Shown: positions 62,206-64,000 of the stretch, piece after piece
Layout: every line of letters begins with the position of its first letter
How positions within the stretch are numbered: position 1 is the stretch's first letter
From: a bacterium
GTDB lineage: Bacteria > Planctomycetota > Planctomycetia > Planctomycetales > Planctomycetaceae
Reading direction: 5' to 3'
DNA: 64,000 nucleotides
NCBI GenBank assembly: GCA_016125225.1
Contig: WGME01000007.1
Span: forward strand, 124,001 to 188,000
Notes under the pieces: model-generated
The model's database searches: none
Told to the model about the DNA's origin: nothing
The model's input: the letters and a program-made list of their open reading frames with translations, nothing else
Translations under genes and position numbers: made by a program

Positions 62206-63681
62206 CTAGGGCCGCAGCCCCTTGACGATCATGGGTTTTGTGCCACCAAAGCCGACGTTGGCTTCAGATTCGCACTGCACCGTGTTGCCATCAAAGCTGA
62301 GCTGCAAGGTGATGGTGAAGGGCGTTTCGTAAAAGCACAACTTGGCGGTTAACTGGTTGGTGTCAGTCCAGCCACCGGCGGCCGCCATCGGTTGCGTTTC
62401 GAAGTCGGCCCAGGCAGCAGTGCCAGTTTGCCAGCGGCCTTTTCCAAGGGGAATCGATTGTGCGACGCCGTTGCGGGTGATCGTGAGCAGTGCACAGTCT
62501 TGCTCACTGGTTCCTGGTTGCAGCGTCAAGGCTTCCAGACGCATGTCGTTCTTTTCGAACGTGTAAGCTTTGCCGAAGACGTCCGGCGGAGATGCGGTGT
62601 TGGCGGGTGTCGGTAACGATAAGGCCTTCAACTGTCGAAGAAGCTTGGCCTGTGCTTCCGGATTGGGTGGTAAGGCATCCGACTCGAATGCCGGCAGGAG
62701 TTTGTTCCAAACCAGGTTCAGCACGGCCTGCATGTCCTTCAAGCCACTTGTGATCGCAATCACGGCGTCTTGTTCGGGTAGCACCAGACAATACTGGCCG
62801 AACGCCCCGTCGCCACGGTACGCACCATGCCGGCAGCGCCAGAACTGATAGCCGTACCCCTGATCCCAATCACTCTGCGGATTGCTGCCATTGGAAGTTT
62901 GCCGACTGGTGGCGGCGTCGATCCATTCTGCCGGGACAAGTTGTTGTCCCTGCCACTGACCCCGTTGCAGGTAAAGCTGACCAAAGCTGGCGATGTCTTC
63001 GGTACGAATACTCAGGCCATAGCCCCCGGTCGAAATTCCTTGCGGACTTTGCAGCCACGTCGGCTGCGTGATTCCCAAGGGTTCGAATAACCGCGGACGC
63101 AGATAATCCAGCACCGTTTCCCCAGTGGCTTTCTGCACCATCGCCGAGGCCATGTAGGTCGCAGAGGTGTTGTAGAGAAAGTGCGTGCCGGGTTTGAAGG
63201 GGACGGGATGGGCGAGAAACGCCTGCGTCCACACTCCATCAACCGGACGCGGGGGCTCGGTCTGTTGTCCGGTGTTCATCCGCAGCAGATCACGTAACCG
63301 CATGGCTTTGAGAAAACCACTCGGATTTTCGGGAGCCGCATCGGGAAAGAACTTCAGCACTTCGTCATCGAGACTCAGCTTGCCCTCCGCAATTGCCAGA
63401 CCCACCGCTGTCGAAGTGAAGCTCTTGCTCAAGGAATAGAGCGAATGATTGGCCTCCGCGTGGTAGGGAGCCCACCAGCCTTCAGCGATGACATGACCAT
63501 GACGGACCACCATGACGCTGTGTAATGCATCGAGCTTCTGATCTGCGTCGGCGACAAATCTGGCGATGGCAGACGAAGCTACGCCTTGTTCTTCCGGGGT
63601 ACTCCGTGGCAACCCTGCTGTGGCAACGAGAGAGGGAGAGAGCACGATCAATAAAGTCATGGTGCGAATGAAGGTCGGCAT
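62206..63681 (-). CDS. exported serine hydrolase (class C beta-lactamase fold)
   Basis: 491-aa secreted protein: signal peptide (TMTLLIVLSPSLVATA), then a beta-lactamase/DD-peptidase fold with SLSKSFTS (SxxK) and YNTSATYMAS (second motif). The family includes esterases, peptidases and true beta-lactamases; drug hydrolysis is not indicated. A C-terminal beta-rich domain of about 120 residues follows. The ATG at 63681 begins the signal peptide; an earlier ATG at 63765 gives an unlikely N-terminus. Convergent with the MFS gene. Confidence 0.86.
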   Translation of the reverse strand: MPTFIRTMTLLIVLSPSLVATAGLPRSTPEEQGVASSAIARFVADADQKLDALHSVMVVRHGHVIAEGWWAPYHAEANHSLYSLSKSFTSTAVGLAIAEGKLSLDDEVLKFFPDAAPENPSGFLKAMRLRDLLRMNTGQQTEPPRPVDGVWTQAFLAHPVPFKPGTHFLYNTSATYMASAMVQKATGETVLDYLRPRLFEPLGITQPTWLQSPQGISTGGYGLSIRTEDIASFGQLYLQRGQWQGQQLVPAEWIDAATSRQTSNGSNPQSDWDQGYGYQFWRCRHGAYRGDGAFGQYCLVLPEQDAVIAITSGLKDMQAVLNLVWNKLLPAFESDALPPNPEAQAKLLRQLKALSLPTPANTASPPDVFGKAYTFEKNDMRLEALTLQPGTSEQDCALLTITRNGVAQSIPLGKGRWQTGTAAWADFETQPMAAAGGWTDTNQLTAKLCFYETPFTITLQLSFDGNTVQCESEANVGFGGTKPMIVKGLRP

Positions 63682-63946
63682 GGCGAACGGCACTCCCAAG
63701 TACATCGAGCAAATGGCGAGATTATGGTGTTCATCGGTCAGACGCTTCGGCGAAGCTATCGCCAACCGCGCGAATACTCAAGCAGAGCGGATCAGCAATC
63801 TTGTTAGGCGAACCAGTGCTGAGAATTCTAGTTTCTGCTGATGCCAGAATCTGGTAAGTTGAAGGTCTGCAAAGGGCAGAGTCCACCGCGTCCTCTGCCT
63901 GCTCCATGAAAAGACAACCGCTGGTCACTTTGCATTCGGGTCTGCC
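63682..63946. other. intergenic region near the right edge
   Basis: 265 bp between the serine hydrolase and a probable new forward gene. Nothing recognised; reverse frames here look like chance. Confidence 0.4.
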
Positions 63947-64000
63947 ATGACGGTCCTTGCTCGCCGATGTCTTCCCGTGCTTTGGCTTGTTGCCACGCAT
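63947..64000 (+). CDS. start of a probable exported protein, cut by the window edge
   Basis: ATG at 63947 opens a frame MTVLARRCLPVLWLVATH that runs off the edge. Basic residues followed by a hydrophobic run look like a signal peptide. Only 18 codons are present, so it is a suggestion. Confidence 0.35.
   Translation, partial: MTVLARRCLPVLWLVATH

Noticed and set aside
63731-64000. 89-codon reverse frame at the right edge
   Set aside because: No recognisable content; the forward signal-like start at 63947 in the same place is more plausible.
1-64000. CRISPR arrays, prophage or insertion-sequence genes
   Set aside because: No repeat-spacer pattern, transposase, integrase or phage structural gene was recognised on either strand.

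Overview
The window looks like a chromosomal segment from a member of the Planctomycetota, probably near the Planctomycetaceae. Basis: fairly high GC, many secreted or twin-arginine proteins of planctomycete type (BNR sialidase-like, Gfo/Idh/MocA with Tat signal, PQQ-propeller, large esterase fusions), a ThiD2-ThiE fusion, an hpnC-type squalene synthase gene and a paired intergenic hairpin repeat. This is inference from gene content; no rRNA or tRNA gene was recognised. Genes are dense and mixed on both strands in short runs of one to four.

Layout. 0-5 kb: a three-module Clp_N-like/ThiD2/ThiE protein, divergent from clpC with its terminator. 5-7 kb: a RuBisCO-like protein fused to a cupin. 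7-10 kb: a tightly overlapping acyl carrier protein / KAS III / condensation-domain acyltransferase set, then a convergent POT transporter. 11-16 kb: a YHS-tailed lipoprotein, a degenerate receiver, and a forward run of SIS isomerase, RmlC, histidine phosphatase and MurD (surface sugar and peptidoglycan precursors). 16-21 kb: an Hsp70-like protein followed by a MenC-like enolase-superfamily enzyme, a FabG-like SDR and a metallo-beta-lactamase-fold phosphodiesterase. 21-31 kb: secreted esterase and sialidase-like enzymes, PQQ propeller, DUF2721, cyclophilin, MOSC, DUF1445 and Uma2 proteins. 31-41 kb: TreY, an RND efflux pump with its adaptor, and an HtrA protease. 41-50 kb: TPR protein, M28 peptidase, an inverted-repeat element, a flavin-dependent halogenase-like enzyme, a VWA protein, an acyl-CoA-dehydrogenase-like protein, a sodium symporter with a small membrane partner, and HpnC. 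50-57 kb: a frameshifted antitoxin-like gene, Der, a Tat oxidoreductase and a methionine-sulfoxide repair locus. 57-64 kb: a giant isochorismatase-esterase fusion, an MFS exporter and a beta-lactamase-fold hydrolase; a further gene seems to begin at the right edge.

Most notable system: 53.6-57.1 kb encodes, on one strand and in order, a methionine-rich lipoprotein (about one fifth Met), the molybdoenzyme MsrP, and an MsrQ haem membrane protein fused to its own flavin reductase and 2Fe-2S ferredoxin. Together they read as a self-contained NAD(P)H-to-periplasm repair circuit with a sacrificial oxidant sink, resembling the MrpX/YedY hypochlorite-scavenging idea known from Azospira but with a different electron entry. 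Other points of interest are the RuBisCO-like/cupin fusion with an altered metal-site residue, the ACP/KAS/condensation mini-operon, the Clp_N/ThiD2/ThiE fusion, and an antitoxin-like gene interrupted exactly at an in-phase A_AAA_AAC heptamer.
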